Positions 18,701 to 30,620 are shown, numbered from the stretch's first letter. The stretch is 64,000 nucleotides of DNA from Burkholderiaceae bacterium DAT-1 (GCA_019084025.1 JAHRBI010000007.1:310001-374000); one strand, 5' to 3'. Program-made: numbers and translations. The notes: generated by a model from the letters alone, not told the origin.

Positions 18701-18886
18701 CGTGAGGCTCCTAGCGGAATTCATGGGGGTCAGAGTAGATGGTTTACGGGGCCATCCAGTCAGCTCGCACCGGACCGCGAAATCGCAATGACGCAGTGCA
18801 GCGAAACTGTAGCAGTTTAGCACCTGACTCCACCGAAATCACCTATGAATGTAGTGTACGCAAATAAATGTCGTATCAAAACTTAT

Positions 18887-18900
18887 GTCTTATATAAGAC
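18887..18900. promoter_or_regulatory. Perfect 14-bp palindrome, candidate GntR operator
   Basis: GTCTTATATAAGAC is an exact palindrome. Its centre lies 13 bp from that of the next palindrome and it covers a -10-like TATAAG. Confidence 0.55.
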
Positions 18901-18901
18901 C

Positions 18902-18911
18902 TGTCTAGACA
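18902..18911. promoter_or_regulatory. Palindrome TGTCTAGACA matching the HutC-type consensus GTNTANAC
   Basis: An exact 10-bp palindrome containing GTCTAGAC, which fits the operator pattern reported for HutC-subfamily GntR regulators. The next gene encodes such a regulator. Confidence 0.6.
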
Positions 18912-19026
18912 CCGCACTAAATCAGGCGTATAAAGCGCAACAAGCCGACGAGCGGCAGTGTGTATCCAGTACTCCCGGCTCTGACAGAACGGCGAACTGC
19001 ATGTTAACCAGAACGCAGTTTGGATA

Positions 19027-19755
19027 ATGCCCATTACAGCTATTCGTGATCTTTACGCCCGTCCGGAACGACAGCCCCTGTACATGCAGGTGCGGCAGCT
19101 CGTGCTGGAAGGTATCGAGCGCGGCGAATGGGCAGCTGGCAGTTTGCTTCCCAGTGAATTCGAGCTGGCTGAGCGCTTCCGGGTCAGTCAGGGCACTGTC
19201 CGGAAAGGATTGGACGCACTGGTGGGCGAACAGGTGCTGCGGCGCCGTCAGGGGCTCGGGACCTTTGTTGCCGAAATGGAGTCCGACTGGGGGGCTGTGT
19301 GCGCGCCGATGCAAGGGCGGAGGCTGGAGGCTGCAATCGAGTTACTCAGCTGTACGCGTACGCACGCGAGTGACGAGATTGTCGAAATGATGGGTCTGCG
19401 GCGAGCTGCCCAGATGTTCATGATTAGACGATTGGTGCGCGCCGAGGGCGAACCATTCGCGGTGATTGACAGCTTTGTCCCCGCAGATCGATTCCCTGAT
19501 CTGGATGCCAGAAGGATTCGTCAGGGTGGGCTCTCGCTACGCGAAGTCTGGGTAAAAGAATATGGTGTGCGGTTGTTCGGGCGTTCGCCTGTATACCGTT
19601 CGCTGATGGCGGGCAGAGATGATGCCCGCTTGCTGAATATCGGTGTGGATCGCCCGTTGCTGGAAGTGCTGCGGGTGGCGGAATCACCGGATGGTGAGGC
19701 GCTGGAGTGGTGTAGCGTCCGCTGTCGTACCGATCACTTTGGCTATATGGCCTGA
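19027..19755 (+). CDS. GntR-family (HutC subfamily, UTRA domain) transcriptional regulator
   Basis: 242 aa. An N-terminal winged helix-turn-helix spans ~17-82 (LYMQVRQLVLEGIERGEW, LLPSEFELAERFRVSQGTVRKGLDALVGE, RRRQGLGTFV). A C-terminal UTRA ligand domain spans ~95-235 (MFMIRRLVRAEGEPFAVIDSFVP... LLEVLRVAESPDGEALEWCSVRCRTDHF). It lies between mdh and sdhC, and candidate HutC-type sites occur on both sides. It is therefore probably the local regulator of these TCA genes and of itself. The effector is unknown; a carboxylate or TCA intermediate would be a guess. The start ATG has only a weak GGA nearby. Confidence 0.9.
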   Translation: MPITAIRDLYARPERQPLYMQVRQLVLEGIERGEWAAGSLLPSEFELAERFRVSQGTVRKGLDALVGEQVLRRRQGLGTFVAEMESDWGAVCAPMQGRRLEAAIELLSCTRTHASDEIVEMMGLRRAAQMFMIRRLVRAEGEPFAVIDSFVPADRFPDLDARRIRQGGLSLREVWVKEYGVRLFGRSPVYRSLMAGRDDARLLNIGVDRPLLEVLRVAESPDGEALEWCSVRCRTDHFGYMA

Positions 19756-19824
19756 AGCTGTGCTGAAACCCGCTGGCGTGCGGGTTGTCTGGTTTTCAGG
19801 TCTGCCGGTGAAGCGAAAATGCTT

Positions 19825-19833
19825 TGCTACAAT
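19825..19833 (+). promoter_or_regulatory. Extended -10 promoter candidate for the sdh-suc operon
   Basis: TGCTACAAT: a TGN extension plus TACAAT (5/6 to consensus), without a good -35, as extended -10 promoters allow. Transcription would start near 19840, about 120 bases before sdhC. Confidence 0.4.
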
Positions 19834-19898
19834 GAATGCACTTGCGAGTCCGTCAGGATGCAGCGTCTGTGTGGTGGCAGGGTTGCTGTAAAGCGTTT

Positions 19899-19906
19899 GT
19901 ATAAAC
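19899..19906. promoter_or_regulatory. GTATAAAC, candidate GntR operator upstream of sdhC
   Basis: It matches GTNTANAC, the same pattern as TGTCTAGACA in the mdh-gntR gap, and sits inside GTTTGTATAAAC (10 of 12 symmetric). It lies 57 bases upstream of the sdhC start. A match this short can arise by chance in a 200-base gap. Confidence 0.4.
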
Positions 19907-19962
19907 AATGGGTTGTTTGCCTGAATGAATGGGTGGCAATCCGTCTTACCTAGGAAAGAGTC

Positions 19963-20337
19963 ATGGAGAAAACACGCCCCAAGCATCTTGACTTGCCCAA
20001 GATCAGGTTACCGATTCCCGGCATTGTCTCGATCTTGCATCGTATCAGCGGCATTCTGCTGTTCATCGGTATTCCGGTGTTGCTGGCCTTCCTGCAAGGC
20101 TCCCTGAGCCACGAAGCCGCATACGACAGCTTCCGGGCCTGTATCGCCCATCCTCTGACCAAACTGGTTCTGATCGGCTTCCTGTGGGCATTCCTGCACC
20201 ATGCCATCGCCGGTATCCGCTTTCTCGCGCTTGATATGCACAAGGGCACCGACCTGCAGACAGCCCGTCTGACTGCCAAGCTGGTCATGGTCTTCAGCCT
20301 TGCGCTCACCGTTATCATCGGAGGTGTCCTGTGGTAA
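19963..20337 (+). CDS. sdhC: Succinate dehydrogenase cytochrome b556 subunit
   Basis: 124 aa with three membrane helices. It anchors complex II in the inner membrane and, with SdhD, binds heme b and the quinone. Family features: PIPGIVSILHRISGILLF at the first helix (Ser and Arg of the quinone site) and the heme-ligand His region LHHAIAGIRFL. It is the first gene of the operon and overlaps sdhD by seven bases. Confidence 0.95.
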   Translation: MEKTRPKHLDLPKIRLPIPGIVSILHRISGILLFIGIPVLLAFLQGSLSHEAAYDSFRACIAHPLTKLVLIGFLWAFLHHAIAGIRFLALDMHKGTDLQTARLTAKLVMVFSLALTVIIGGVLW

Positions 20338-20677
20338 ATCGCCAAGTAGTCGGCGCGCATTACGGTCTGCGCGACTGGATCATGCAACGTGTCACCGCGG
20401 CGGTGATGCTCGTTTATGTAGTGGGCCTGATTGCTTTTCTGCTGGCCGCACACGGAGCCAGCTTCGAAGGCTGGAAAGCCCTGTTTGCCTGTAGCTGGGT
20501 GAAGGTTTTCTCCACTGTTTCTGTGCTGGCATTGTTGCTGCACGCCTGGGTGGGTGTTCGCGATATCTGGATGGACTACCTCAAGGCCGCAGGCCTGCGT
20601 CTGACCATGCATGTGCTGACCATCCTGTGGCTGGTGGGTAGCTTTGTTTATGCCGTTAAAGTGTTGTGGGGTGTCTG

Positions 20678-20678
<1 letters not shown>
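20331..20678 (+). CDS. sdhD: Succinate dehydrogenase membrane anchor subunit SdhD
   Basis: 115 aa, three membrane helices. The GTG start at 20331 overlaps the end of sdhC (GTGGTAA) and has GGAGG six bases upstream. Family features: GLRDWIMQRVTAAVMLVY at the start and LLLHAWVGVRDIWMDY, holding the heme-ligand His and the quinone-site Asp-Tyr pair. The stop codon overlaps the sdhA start (TGATG), so sdhC, sdhD and sdhA are translationally coupled. Confidence 0.94.
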
Positions 20679-22447
<1,769 letters not shown>

Positions 22448-22470
22448 GCGCGCCCGGAGACAGCCCTATC

Positions 22471-23172
22471 ATGAAAATGAAACTGAAGATTTATCGCTAC
22501 AATCCGGATGTCGACGCCAAGCCGTACATGAAGGATTACGAAGTCGAACTGGAACCGAGCGACAAGAAGCTGCTCGACGTGCTGGTTCGCCTGAAGGTTG
22601 TGGACGACTCGCTGTCCTTCCGCCGCTCATGTCGCGAAGGTGTGTGTGGCTCGGATGCCATGAACATTAACGGCAAGAACGGTCTGGCCTGCGTGACCGA
22701 CATCGTCAGCCTGAGCCAGCCGGTGGAAATCCGCCCGCTGCCGGGTATGCCGGTGATCCGCGATCTGATCGTGGACATGACCCAGTTCTTCAAGCAGTAC
22801 AACTCGATCAAGCCTTACGTGATCAATGACACGCCGCCGCCCTCGCATGAGCGTCTGCAAAGTCCGAAAGAGCGCGAGGAGCTGGATGGTCTGTACGAAT
22901 GTATTCTGTGCGCCTGCTGCTCCACATCCTGCCCGTCGTTCTGGTGGAACCCGGACAAGTTTGTGGGTCCGGCCGGCCTGCTCGCCGCTTACCGTTTTAT
23001 CGCGGACACCCGCGACACAGCGACCAACGAACGTCTCGATAACCTCGAAGACCCGTATCGTCTGTTCCGCTGCCACACCATCATGAATTGTGTGGACGTA
23101 TGTCCGAAGCATCTCAACCCGACCAAGGCCATCGGCAAGATCAAGGATCTGATGCTGAAGCGGGTGGTGTAA
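22471..23172 (+). CDS. sdhB: Succinate dehydrogenase iron-sulfur subunit
   Basis: 233 aa. It passes electrons from FAD to quinone through three clusters. The [2Fe-2S] site is [22 protein letters not shown] (C54, C59, C74, with Asp at the fourth ligand position as in E. coli). The [4Fe-4S] site is [13 protein letters not shown] and the [3Fe-4S] site uses [13 protein letters not shown]. It follows sdhA by 23 bases and precedes sdhE by three. Confidence 0.98.
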   Translation: MKMKLKIYRYNPDVDAKPYMKDYEVELEPSDKKLLDVLVRLKVVDDSLSFRRSCREGVCGSDAMNINGKNGLACVTDIVSLSQPVEIRPLPGMPVIRDLIVDMTQFFKQYNSIKPYVINDTPPPSHERLQSPKEREELDGLYECILCACCSTSCPSFWWNPDKFVGPAGLLAAYRFIADTRDTATNERLDNLEDPYRLFRCHTIMNCVDVCPKHLNPTKAIGKIKDLMLKRVV

Positions 23173-23175
23173 CAG

Positions 23176-23439
23176 ATGTATACCGACGGCGATAAAAGCC
23201 GGATGCGCTGGCGTTCGCGCCGTGGGCTTCTGGAACTGGATCTGGTTTTTGCACGATACCTCGAGCATGACTTTGATCGCATGACCGAAGCCGAGCTGGT
23301 TGTATATGACGATTTGCTCAATACACCTGATATCGAGTTACTCGAATGGGTGGATGGCAAGTCGCAACCGACCGATCAGCGGTTTTCGCCGCTGGTAGAA
23401 CGCCTGCGCCACTGGCAAGCGCCGGATAATCAACAATAA
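23176..23439 (+). CDS. sdhE: FAD assembly factor SdhE (succinate dehydrogenase assembly factor 2)
   Basis: 87 aa, the usual size. SdhE/YgfY/SDHAF2 proteins promote covalent FAD attachment to SdhA. The signature RGxxE motif is present as RRGLLELD near residue 16, followed by the conserved helical segment LDLVFARYLEHDFDRMTEAEL. It starts three bases after sdhB, which fits a role on the complex encoded just upstream. Confidence 0.95.
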   Translation: MYTDGDKSRMRWRSRRGLLELDLVFARYLEHDFDRMTEAELVVYDDLLNTPDIELLEWVDGKSQPTDQRFSPLVERLRHWQAPDNQQ

Positions 23440-23453
23440 TGCGGTAAACGATA

Positions 23454-23477
23454 CGGCCTCGCGATGGCGCGGGGCCG
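23454..23477 (+). other. Intercistronic hairpin, sdhE-gltA
   Basis: A 10-bp stem (one G-U pair) with an ATGG tetraloop and GC-rich arms CGGCC / GGCCG. No T-run follows, so it is unlikely to be a terminator. It ends 25 bases before gltA. Confidence 0.6.
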
Positions 23478-23502
23478 AACGCAACGACGACGGAGCGCTC
23501 TC

Positions 23503-24783
23503 ATGTCCAAAGTATCGCTTAACCTGAACGACGGTCAATCCATCGACATGCCGGTGCTGAAGGGTACCCTCGGCCCGGATGTGGTGGATATCCGTACTTT
23601 CGGCAAGACCGGGATGTTTACTTATGACCCGGGCTTCCTGGCTACCGCTTCGTGCGAATCGAAGATCACCTTCATTGATGGTGACCTGGGCCAGCTGTAC
23701 TACCGTGGTTACCCGATCGAACAACTGGCCGAGAAGGCTGATTACCTCGAAGTCTGTTACCTGCTGCTGAACGGCGAACTGCCGACCGCACAGCAGAAGA
23801 AGGATTTCGACTACATGGTGCTGCGCCACACCATGCTGCACGATCAGATCCTGTCGTTCTTCAAGGGTTTCCGTCGCGATGCTCACCCGATGGCCGTGAT
23901 GGTGGGTGTGGTGGGTGCGCTGTCGGCCTTCTACCACGATTCGCTGGATATCAATGATCCGCGTCATCGTGAAGTGTCCGCTTTCCGTCTGATCGCCAAG
24001 GTACCGACCATTGCTGCCCAAGCCTACCGCTACAGCAAGGGTCTGCCGTTCAGCTATCCGAAGGCTGGCCTGTCGTATTCCGAGAATTTCCTGCACATGA
24101 TGTTCTCGACACCTGTATCCGAGTACAAGGTGAACCCGGTTCTGGCACAAGCGCTGGACCGCATCTTCACCCTGCACGCTGATCACGAACAGAATGCATC
24201 GACCTCGACCGTCCGTCTGTCGGGTTCTTCGGGTGCAAATCCGTTTGCTTGTATCGCCGCCGGTATCGCCTGTCTGTGGGGCCCATCCCACGGCGGCGCC
24301 AACGAAGCCGTGCTGAAGATGCTGGATGAAATCGGTTCCGTCGAAAACGTGCCGGCCTTTATGGAAGGCGTGAAGAACAAGACTCACAAGCTGATGGGTT
24401 TTGGTCACCGCGTCTACAAGAACATGGACCCGCGCGCTGCGATCATGAAGGAAACCTGTGATCAGGTGCTGAATGAGCTCGGCCTGCACAATGATCCGAA
24501 GTTCAAGCTGGCCATGGCACTGGAAAAGATTGCGCTGGAAGACCCGTACTTCATCGAGCGCAAGCTGTACCCGAACGTGGACTTCTACTCCGGTATCGTG
24601 CTGTCTGCCATTGGTATCCCGGTGTCGATGTTCACCCCGATCTTCGCGCTGGCCCGTACCGTGGGCTGGATCTCGCACTGGGCGGAAATGATTTCCGATC
24701 CGGGCATGAAGATCGGTCGTCCGCGTCAGCTGTACACCGGCGCCGAGCGTCGTGATTACGTCGACGTCGAAAAGCGCGGCTAA
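23503..24783 (+). CDS. gltA: Citrate synthase (type II)
   Basis: 426 aa. It condenses acetyl-CoA with oxaloacetate. The catalytic triad is visible as H263 ([11 protein letters not shown]), H302 (GFGHRVYK) and D360 (NVDFYSGI). Length and the N-terminal extension match the hexameric, NADH-sensitive Gram-negative type. The start at 23503 ([10 protein letters not shown]) has GGAG upstream; the frame is open 13 codons earlier through the hairpin, which is not a likely start. Confidence 0.98.
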   Translation: MSKVSLNLNDGQSIDMPVLKGTLGPDVVDIRTFGKTGMFTYDPGFLATASCESKITFIDGDLGQLYYRGYPIEQLAEKADYLEVCYLLLNGELPTAQQKKDFDYMVLRHTMLHDQILSFFKGFRRDAHPMAVMVGVVGALSAFYHDSLDINDPRHREVSAFRLIAKVPTIAAQAYRYSKGLPFSYPKAGLSYSENFLHMMFSTPVSEYKVNPVLAQALDRIFTLHADHEQNASTSTVRLSGSSGANPFACIAAGIACLWGPSHGGANEAVLKMLDEIGSVENVPAFMEGVKNKTHKLMGFGHRVYKNMDPRAAIMKETCDQVLNELGLHNDPKFKLAMALEKIALEDPYFIERKLYPNVDFYSGIVLSAIGIPVSMFTPIFALARTVGWISHWAEMISDPGMKIGRPRQLYTGAERRDYVDVEKRG

Positions 24784-24798
24784 GCAGTTGCAATAAGG

Positions 24799-24829
24799 CA
24801 GGCGAGTGCGTCGGACGGCGCACCGCCTG
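24799..24829 (+). other. Intercistronic hairpin, gltA-sucA
   Basis: CAGGCG(A)GTGCG pairs with CGCACCGCCTG: an 11-bp stem with one bulged A and an eight-base loop, 15 bases after the gltA stop. No T-run follows. Confidence 0.6.
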
Positions 24830-24916
24830 ATCTCACGAATAACCGTCCGTGACCCAGTTGGCAGTATGCCGAAATCGTCTCGCACACAGGACGATGAAGG
24901 AAAGAAGGTTCGCTCA

Positions 24917-27736
24917 ATGATGCAAGCGTTCAGAAACCAATCCTACCTCTTCGGTGGTAACGCACCGTTTATCGAAGAGTTGTATGAAAGCTATCTCGCT
25001 GATCCGCAATCGGTATCAGCAGAATGGCGGGACTATTTCGACAAGCTGCAACTGCAGCCGGGCAATGTCGAACGTGACATTCCCCGTGCCGGTATCGAAG
25101 CCTCGTTCGCACAGATGGCCAAGCAGCCACGTCGTGCCTCGGGCGGTGTCGATGCCGAACTGATGAAAAAACAGGTGGCAGTGCTCAAGCTGATCACCTC
25201 CTATCGCGTGCTGGGTTCGCGTTCCGCGAATCTGGATCCTTTAAAGCGTATGGATGTTGCACCGATCCAGGAACTGGACCCGGCCTATCATGGCCTGTCC
25301 GCTTCCGATATGGCGGTGACATTCGATTGCGGCTCACTGGGCGGTGGCCCCGAGCGCGATACGCTGGCCAATATCATTGCCCGTCTCAAGCAGACCTACA
25401 GCGGCAATATTGGTCTGGAATACATGCATATTGCTGATTCGGTTCAGAAGAACTGGGTTCAGAAGCGTTTTGAAGAAATTCGCTCTACACCTAGTTTCAA
25501 TGCCGATCGCAAAAAGCGCATTCTGAAGCAGATTACTGCAGCCGAGACGCTTGAACGCTATCTGCATACCAAGTACGTCGGCCAGAAGCGCTTCTCGCTG
25601 GAAGGCGGCGAAAGCTTGATCGCGGCTATGGACCATCTGGTTCAGGCATCGGGCGAGCAGGGCGTGCAGGAAATGGTGATCGGTATGGCCCACCGTGGCC
25701 GTCTGAATGTGCTGGTCAACACACTGGGCAAGCGTCCGGCTGATCTGTTCTCCGAATTCGAAGGCAAGTACAGCTACGATCTGCCGTCTGGTGACGTGAA
25801 GTACCACATGGGCTTCAGCACCGACATCCCGACCGCAGGCGGGCCGATCCATGTGTCGCTGGCGTTCAACCCGTCGCACTTGGAAATCGTGAATCCTGTA
25901 GTCGTGGGTTCGGCCCGCGCACGTCAGCAACGTCGTGGCGATCGTACCGGTGCACAAGTGCTGCCGGTGCTGTTGCACGGTGACTCGGCCTTTATCGGCC
26001 TGGGTACCAACCAGGGTACGTTCAATCTGTCGAATACCCGTGGCTACGGTGTGGGCGGTACGGTTCACATCGTGATCAACAATCAGATCGGTTTCACCAC
26101 CTCTGATACCCGCGATACCCGTTCGACACTGTATTGCACCGACATCGCCAAGATGGTCGATGCGCCGATTTTCCACGTAAACGGCGATGATCCCGAAGCC
26201 GTGTGTCTGGTGATCCAGGCTGCATTGGACTTCCGCATGGAATTCAAGAAGGATGTGGTGATCGATCTCGTCTGCTTCCGTAAGCTGGGTCACAACGAAG
26301 GTGACGACCCGATGCTGACGCAGCCGATGATGTACAAGAAGATCGCCAAGCATCCGGGCACCCGCAAGCTGTACGCTGACCGCCTGGTGGCTGAGGGCGT
26401 ACTGAAGGCAGAAGATGCCGACGCTCAGATTGCTGCCTACCGTGCCGCGCTGGATAAGGGTGAACATGTCGAGCAAACCACGCTGACCGATTTCAAGCGT
26501 AGCTACGCCATCGATTTCTCGCAGTACAAGGGTACGCACTGGGCACATCCGGTGGATACCAGCCTGTCTGCTGCCGAGATCGCGCTGCTGGCTGAAAAGT
26601 CCGTGCGTCATCCGGAAGGCTTCAAGCTGCACCCGACCGTCGAAAAGGTCATGAAGGCACGCGTTGAAATGGGCAAGGGCACCCAGCCGATCGACTGGGG
26701 TATGTCCGAAATCCTGGCTTACAGCTCGCTGCTGGAAAAGGGCTATGCTGTCCGTATTTCCGGGGAAGATTCGGGTCGCGGTACATTCAGCCATCGCCAC
26801 TCTGTGCTGCACGATCAAAATCGTGAGCGTTGGGATGCCGGTTCCTACGTGCCGCTGCGCAATCTGAGCGACAATCAGGGTAACTTCCTGGTCATCGACT
26901 CGATTCTGAATGAAGAAGCCGTGCTGGCCTTCGAATACGGCTACGCATGTTCCTCACCAGACGAACTCGTTATCTGGGAAGCCCAGTTCGGTGACTTCGC
27001 CAATGGCGCGCAGGTCGTGATCGACCAGTTCATTACCTCCGGTGAAACCAAGTGGGGCCGCTACTGTGGTCTGACCATGATTCTGCCGCATGGCTACGAT
27101 GGTCAGGGTCCGGAGCACTCATCCGCACGTCTGGAACGTTACCTGCAACTGTGTGCCGAGCATAACGTGCAAATCGTGATGCCGTCGGAAGCCAGCCAGA
27201 TGTTCCACGTGCTGCGCCGTCAGCAGCTGCGTCCGTATCGCAAGCCGCTGGTGATCTTCATGTCCAAGCGCCTGCTGCGCTATAAGGACTCGATGAGCCC
27301 GCTGTCACATTACACCGAAGGTCAGTTCCGCCCGGTGATTGGTGATCCGGATCAACCGAATCCGAAGAATGTGAAGCGCGTGGTGGCCTGTTCCGGTCAG
27401 GTGTTCTATGACTTGCTCAATGCACGTCGCGAACGCAAGATCGACGATATCGCCATCGTCCGGATTGAACAGCTGTATCCGTTCCCTGCTGATGAATTCA
27501 AGGCTGAACTCGGTAAGTACACCGGCGCCAAGGAAGTCATGTGGGTTCAGGAAGAGCCGCGCAACCAAGGTGCATGGAACCAGATCCGTCATCGTCTGGA
27601 AAACAGTATGGGTCCGAAGCAGACACTGCTCTACGCAGGTCGTCCGTCCTCGGCCTCGCCAGCGGTTGGCTACATGAGCAAGCACGTAGCACAGCTGAAG
27701 GCGTTTGTGGATGAAGCCATGACGCTGAGCAAGTAA
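24917..27736 (+). CDS. sucA: 2-oxoglutarate dehydrogenase E1 component
   Basis: 939 aa (E. coli 933). A thiamine-diphosphate enzyme that decarboxylates 2-oxoglutarate and succinylates the lipoyl group of SucB. The N-terminal [27 protein letters not shown] fits the family, which sets the start at 24917; open frame continues 37 codons upstream without likeness. The active-site and ThDP regions include [27 protein letters not shown] and [10 protein letters not shown]. The C-terminal half carries [12 protein letters not shown] and the acetyl-CoA-binding-type region. Confidence 0.98.
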   Translation: MMQAFRNQSYLFGGNAPFIEELYESYLADPQSVSAEWRDYFDKLQLQPGNVERDIPRAGIEASFAQMAKQPRRASGGVDAELMKKQVAVLKLITSYRVLGSRSANLDPLKRMDVAPIQELDPAYHGLSASDMAVTFDCGSLGGGPERDTLANIIARLKQTYSGNIGLEYMHIADSVQKNWVQKRFEEIRSTPSFNADRKKRILKQITAAETLERYLHTKYVGQKRFSLEGGESLIAAMDHLVQASGEQGVQEMVIGMAHRGRLNVLVNTLGKRPADLFSEFEGKYSYDLPSGDVKYHMGFSTDIPTAGGPIHVSLAFNPSHLEIVNPVVVGSARARQQRRGDRTGAQVLPVLLHGDSAFIGLGTNQGTFNLSNTRGYGVGGTVHIVINNQIGFTTSDTRDTRSTLYCTDIAKMVDAPIFHVNGDDPEAVCLVIQAALDFRMEFKKDVVIDLVCFRKLGHNEGDDPMLTQPMMYKKIAKHPGTRKLYADRLVAEGVLKAEDADAQIAAYRAALDKGEHVEQTTLTDFKRSYAIDFSQYKGTHWAHPVDTSLSAAEIALLAEKSVRHPEGFKLHPTVEKVMKARVEMGKGTQPIDWGMSEILAYSSLLEKGYAVRISGEDSGRGTFSHRHSVLHDQNRERWDAGSYVPLRNLSDNQGNFLVIDSILNEEAVLAFEYGYACSSPDELVIWEAQFGDFANGAQVVIDQFITSGETKWGRYCGLTMILPHGYDGQGPEHSSARLERYLQLCAEHNVQIVMPSEASQMFHVLRRQQLRPYRKPLVIFMSKRLLRYKDSMSPLSHYTEGQFRPVIGDPDQPNPKNVKRVVACSGQVFYDLLNARRERKIDDIAIVRIEQLYPFPADEFKAELGKYTGAKEVMWVQEEPRNQGAWNQIRHRLENSMGPKQTLLYAGRPSSASPAVGYMSKHVAQLKAFVDEAMTLSK

Positions 27737-27756
27737 GTTTTAGGCAGAGGTGTCAG

Positions 27757-27778
27757 GGCCGGTACATGCGTACCGGCC
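27757..27778 (+). other. Intercistronic hairpin, sucA-sucB
   Basis: GGCCGGTAC-ATGC-GTACCGGCC, a perfect 9-bp stem with a tetraloop, 20 bases after the sucA stop. No T-run follows. Confidence 0.65.
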
Positions 27779-27843
27779 ATTGGCGCTCTTGTGATACCCA
27801 AGGCAAGCAAGCCAATAAGGCCGAACAACGGAGCCGAATCAAT

Positions 27844-29043
27844 ATGCTGATCGAAGTCAAAGTCCCGCAGCTCCCAGAGTCTGTATCTGAAGCAACGCTG
27901 GTGGCATGGAAAAAGAAGGTGGGCGAAGCTGTTGCCCGCGACGAAAACCTGATTGATCTGGAAACAGACAAGGTCGTGCTGGAACTGCCAGCCCCGCAAG
28001 CCGGTGTGATTGTTGAAATCCTGATGGCTGATGGCGCAACCGTCACCAGCGGCCAACTGATTGCCAAGATCGATACCGCAGCTGCTGCCAGCGCTTCCGC
28101 ACCAGCCGCCGCACCAGCCGCCGCACCAGCCGCCGCACCGGCTCCGGCCGCGGCACCTGCTGCTGGTGCCGCCGCCATGCCAGCCGCCAAGAAGGCCGCT
28201 GCAGATCTGGGCGTGGATACCGCCACCATCGCCGGCTCTGGCCGTAATGGCCGTGTACTGAAGGAAGACGTGATTGCTGCTGCGCAAAAGCCAGCAGCCG
28301 CACCGGCTCCTGCAGCGCCTGCCGTGGTGATTGCCGCTGGCGATCGTCCGGAACAACGCGTACCGATGTCCCGCCTGCGCCAGCGCGTGGCTGAGCGTCT
28401 GGTTGAATCGCAATCCACCGCTGCGCTGCTGACGACATTCAACGAAGTCAACATGAAGCCGGTCATGGATCTGCGCAACCGCTACAAGGACAAGTTCGAG
28501 AAGGATCACGGCGTGAAGCTGGGCTTCATGGGCTTCTTCGTGAAGGCTGTGGTCCACGCACTGAAGAAGTTCCCGATCGTGAACGCCTCGGTTGACGGTA
28601 CTGATATCGTTTACCACGGCTACTACGACATCGGCGTGGCAGTGGGTAGCCCACGCGGTCTGGTGGTGCCGGTGATCCGCAATGCGGACCAACTGAGCCT
28701 GGCCGACATCGAGAAGCAGATTGCCGACTTTGGCAAGCGCGCGCAGGAAGGCAAGCTGGGCATTGAAGAGCTGACCGGTGGTACTTACACCATCTCCAAC
28801 GGTGGCACCTTCGGCTCCATGATGTCGACCCCGATCGTGAATCCGCCGCAATCCGCGATTCTGGGTATGCATGCCACCAAGGAACGCGCAGTGGTCGAAG
28901 GCGGTCAGGTTGTCGTTCGCCCGATGATGTATCTGGCGCAATCCTACGATCACCGCATCATTGACGGCCGCGAAGCCGTGCTGAGCCTGGTGGCCATCAA
29001 GGAAGCGATCGAAGATCCAGCGCGTATTCTGCTGGACCTGTAA
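27844..29043 (+). CDS. sucB: Dihydrolipoyllysine succinyltransferase, E2 of 2-oxoglutarate dehydrogenase
   Basis: 399 aa. One lipoyl domain carries K43 ([11 protein letters not shown]). An Ala-Pro linker of repeated AAAP units follows, then the E1/E3-binding domain ([30 protein letters not shown], ~118-150) and a second Ala-Pro linker. The catalytic acyltransferase domain ends with the active-site [13 protein letters not shown]. The start at 27844 ([14 protein letters not shown]) is the family start. The Ala-Pro linker is encoded by near-perfect short DNA repeats and could vary in length between strains. Confidence 0.98.
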   Translation: MLIEVKVPQLPESVSEATLVAWKKKVGEAVARDENLIDLETDKVVLELPAPQAGVIVEILMADGATVTSGQLIAKIDTAAAASASAPAAAPAAAPAAAPAPAAAPAAGAAAMPAAKKAAADLGVDTATIAGSGRNGRVLKEDVIAAAQKPAAAPAPAAPAVVIAAGDRPEQRVPMSRLRQRVAERLVESQSTAALLTTFNEVNMKPVMDLRNRYKDKFEKDHGVKLGFMGFFVKAVVHALKKFPIVNASVDGTDIVYHGYYDIGVAVGSPRGLVVPVIRNADQLSLADIEKQIADFGKRAQEGKLGIEELTGGTYTISNGGTFGSMMSTPIVNPPQSAILGMHATKERAVVEGGQVVVRPMMYLAQSYDHRIIDGREAVLSLVAIKEAIEDPARILLDL

Positions 29044-29053
29044 TTCATGTCTT

Positions 29054-29074
29054 GGGGATGCATGACGCATCCCC
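29054..29074 (+). other. Intercistronic hairpin, sucB-lpdA
   Basis: GGGGATGC-ATGAC-GCATCCCC, a perfect 8-bp stem, 10 bases after the sucB stop. The next bases are TCCGGTTTTC, only a weak T-stretch. Confidence 0.6.
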
Positions 29075-29126
29075 TCCGGTTTTCTGGTGACGGACTCAAT
29101 CCGTTACTCCATAAATGGGTGTAATC

Positions 29127-30563
29127 ATGTCCCAACAATTCGACGTCATCGTGATTGGTGGTGGTCCAGGTGGCTACGTCGCCGCGATCCGCGCCGCACA
29201 ACTCGGTTTCAAGACCGCCTGTATCGACGCAACCACAAGCAAGGATGGCAAGCCCAGCCTGGGCGGTACCTGCCTGAACGTGGGTTGTATCCCGTCCAAG
29301 GCGCTGCTGCAGTCGTCCGAAAACTTCCATAACGCCGAGCACAGCTTTGCCGATCATGGCATCAGCACTGGCAAGGTGAGCATGGATGTCAGCAAGATGT
29401 TGGCCCGCAAAGACGATATCATTGCTAAGAACACTGGCGGTATTGCCTTCCTGTTCCGCAAGAACAAGGTGACCTCCTTCCATGGCGTGGGCGCATTCAA
29501 GGCCAAGGCTGGCGACAAATATGTCATCGAAGCGAAACTGGCGGATGGCAAGGTAGAAGATCTGGAAGCGACCCACGTGATCGTGGCAACCGGTTCCAGC
29601 GTTCGCCAGCTGCCGGGCGTGACCATCGACAACCAACTGGTGCTGGACAACGAAGGCGCACTGGCCATTCCTGAAGTGCCGAAAAAGCTGGGCGTGATCG
29701 GCGCGGGCGTGATCGGTCTGGAAATGGGTTCCGTGTGGAAGCGTCTGGGCGCGGAAGTGACCGTGCTCGAAGCCATGCCGACTTTCCTGGGTGCCGCTGA
29801 CGAACAGGTTGCACGCGAAGCCCTGAAGTTCCTGACCAAGGAAACTGGCCTGATCATCAATACCGGCGTGAAAATCGGTGAGATCAAGTCGGGCAAGCAG
29901 GATGTGACCGTCAATTACGTTGACGCCACCGGTGCCGAGCACAAGGCTGTATTCGATAAGCTGATCGTGTCGATTGGTCGCGTACCGAACACCAAGGGTC
30001 TGAACCCTGAATCGGTGGGGCTGAAGCTGAACGAGCGCGGTCAGATCGAAGTGAATGACGACTGTCAGACCAATCTGCCGAATGTCTGGGCGATTGGCGA
30101 CGTGGTACGCGGCCCGATGCTGGCACACAAGGCCAGCGAAGAGGCCGTTGCCGTGGCCGAACGCATCGCCGGTCAGCATCCGCATATCGACTTCGGCGTG
30201 ATTCCGTGGGTGATCTACACCAATCCGGAAATCGCCTGGGTCGGCAAAACCGAGCAACAGCTCAAGGCTGAAGGCGTCGAGTACAAGAAGGGTCAATTCC
30301 TGTTCTCCGCCAATGGCCGTGCGCTCGCACTGGGTGAAGCCAAGGGCTTCGTCAAGATGCTGGCTTGCAAGAAGACCGACCGCATCCTCGGCGTGCACAT
30401 CGTAGGTCCGTTCGCTAGCGAACTGATCTCCGAAGCCGTGGTGGCGATGGAATTCTCCGCCAGCAGCGAAGACCTGGCGCGCATCGTCCATGCTCATCCA
30501 TCGCTCAGCGAAGCCCTGCATGAGGCTGCACTGGGTTGTGATGGCCGGACGCTGCATAGCTAA
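29127..30563 (+). CDS. lpdA: Dihydrolipoyl dehydrogenase (E3)
   Basis: 478 aa. It reoxidises the dihydrolipoyl groups of SucB with FAD and NAD. Motifs: FAD Rossmann [14 protein letters not shown], redox disulfide C49-C54 ([13 protein letters not shown]), NAD Rossmann [21 protein letters not shown] and GDV FAD contacts, and the C-terminal His-Glu pair in [10 protein letters not shown]. An in-frame ATG at 29115 is also possible; 29127 (MSQQFD) fits the family better. Its place after sucB shows it belongs to the 2-oxoglutarate complex. Confidence 0.97.
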   Translation: MSQQFDVIVIGGGPGGYVAAIRAAQLGFKTACIDATTSKDGKPSLGGTCLNVGCIPSKALLQSSENFHNAEHSFADHGISTGKVSMDVSKMLARKDDIIAKNTGGIAFLFRKNKVTSFHGVGAFKAKAGDKYVIEAKLADGKVEDLEATHVIVATGSSVRQLPGVTIDNQLVLDNEGALAIPEVPKKLGVIGAGVIGLEMGSVWKRLGAEVTVLEAMPTFLGAADEQVAREALKFLTKETGLIINTGVKIGEIKSGKQDVTVNYVDATGAEHKAVFDKLIVSIGRVPNTKGLNPESVGLKLNERGQIEVNDDCQTNLPNVWAIGDVVRGPMLAHKASEEAVAVAERIAGQHPHIDFGVIPWVIYTNPEIAWVGKTEQQLKAEGVEYKKGQFLFSANGRALALGEAKGFVKMLACKKTDRILGVHIVGPFASELISEAVVAMEFSASSEDLARIVHAHPSLSEALHEAALGCDGRTLHS

Positions 30564-30575
30564 TACCCGTACCCA

Positions 30576-30620
30576 AGTGAAACGTGAAAGGTGAAAACTT
30601 TCCACGTTTCACGTTTCACT
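30576..30620 (+). repeat. Intercistronic inverted repeat of GTGAAA heptads, lpdA-sucC
   Basis: Arms AGTGAAACGTGAAA (30576-30589) and TTTCACGTTTCACT (30607-30620) pair exactly over 14 bp, then one G-G mismatch and GTG/CAC. The left side holds three GTGAAA units spaced seven bases. A related element occurs between kbl and tdh. Confidence 0.7.

Larger units (their letters stand above)
18701..19026. promoter_or_regulatory. Divergent mdh / gntR control region
   Basis: 326 bases between the two start codons, with no supportable gene. It contains the two adjacent palindromes at 18887-18911. An AT-rich TATATAAG element overlaps the first palindrome and could serve as a -10 on either strand, so binding there would block promoters. 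I could not place a convincing -35. Confidence 0.55.

Noticed and set aside
23338-30605. Very long open frames antisense to gltA, sucA, sucB and lpdA (up to ~550 codons)
   Set aside because: They mirror highly biased codon use in strongly expressed genes, lack ribosome sites and family likeness, and sit opposite well-supported enzymes.
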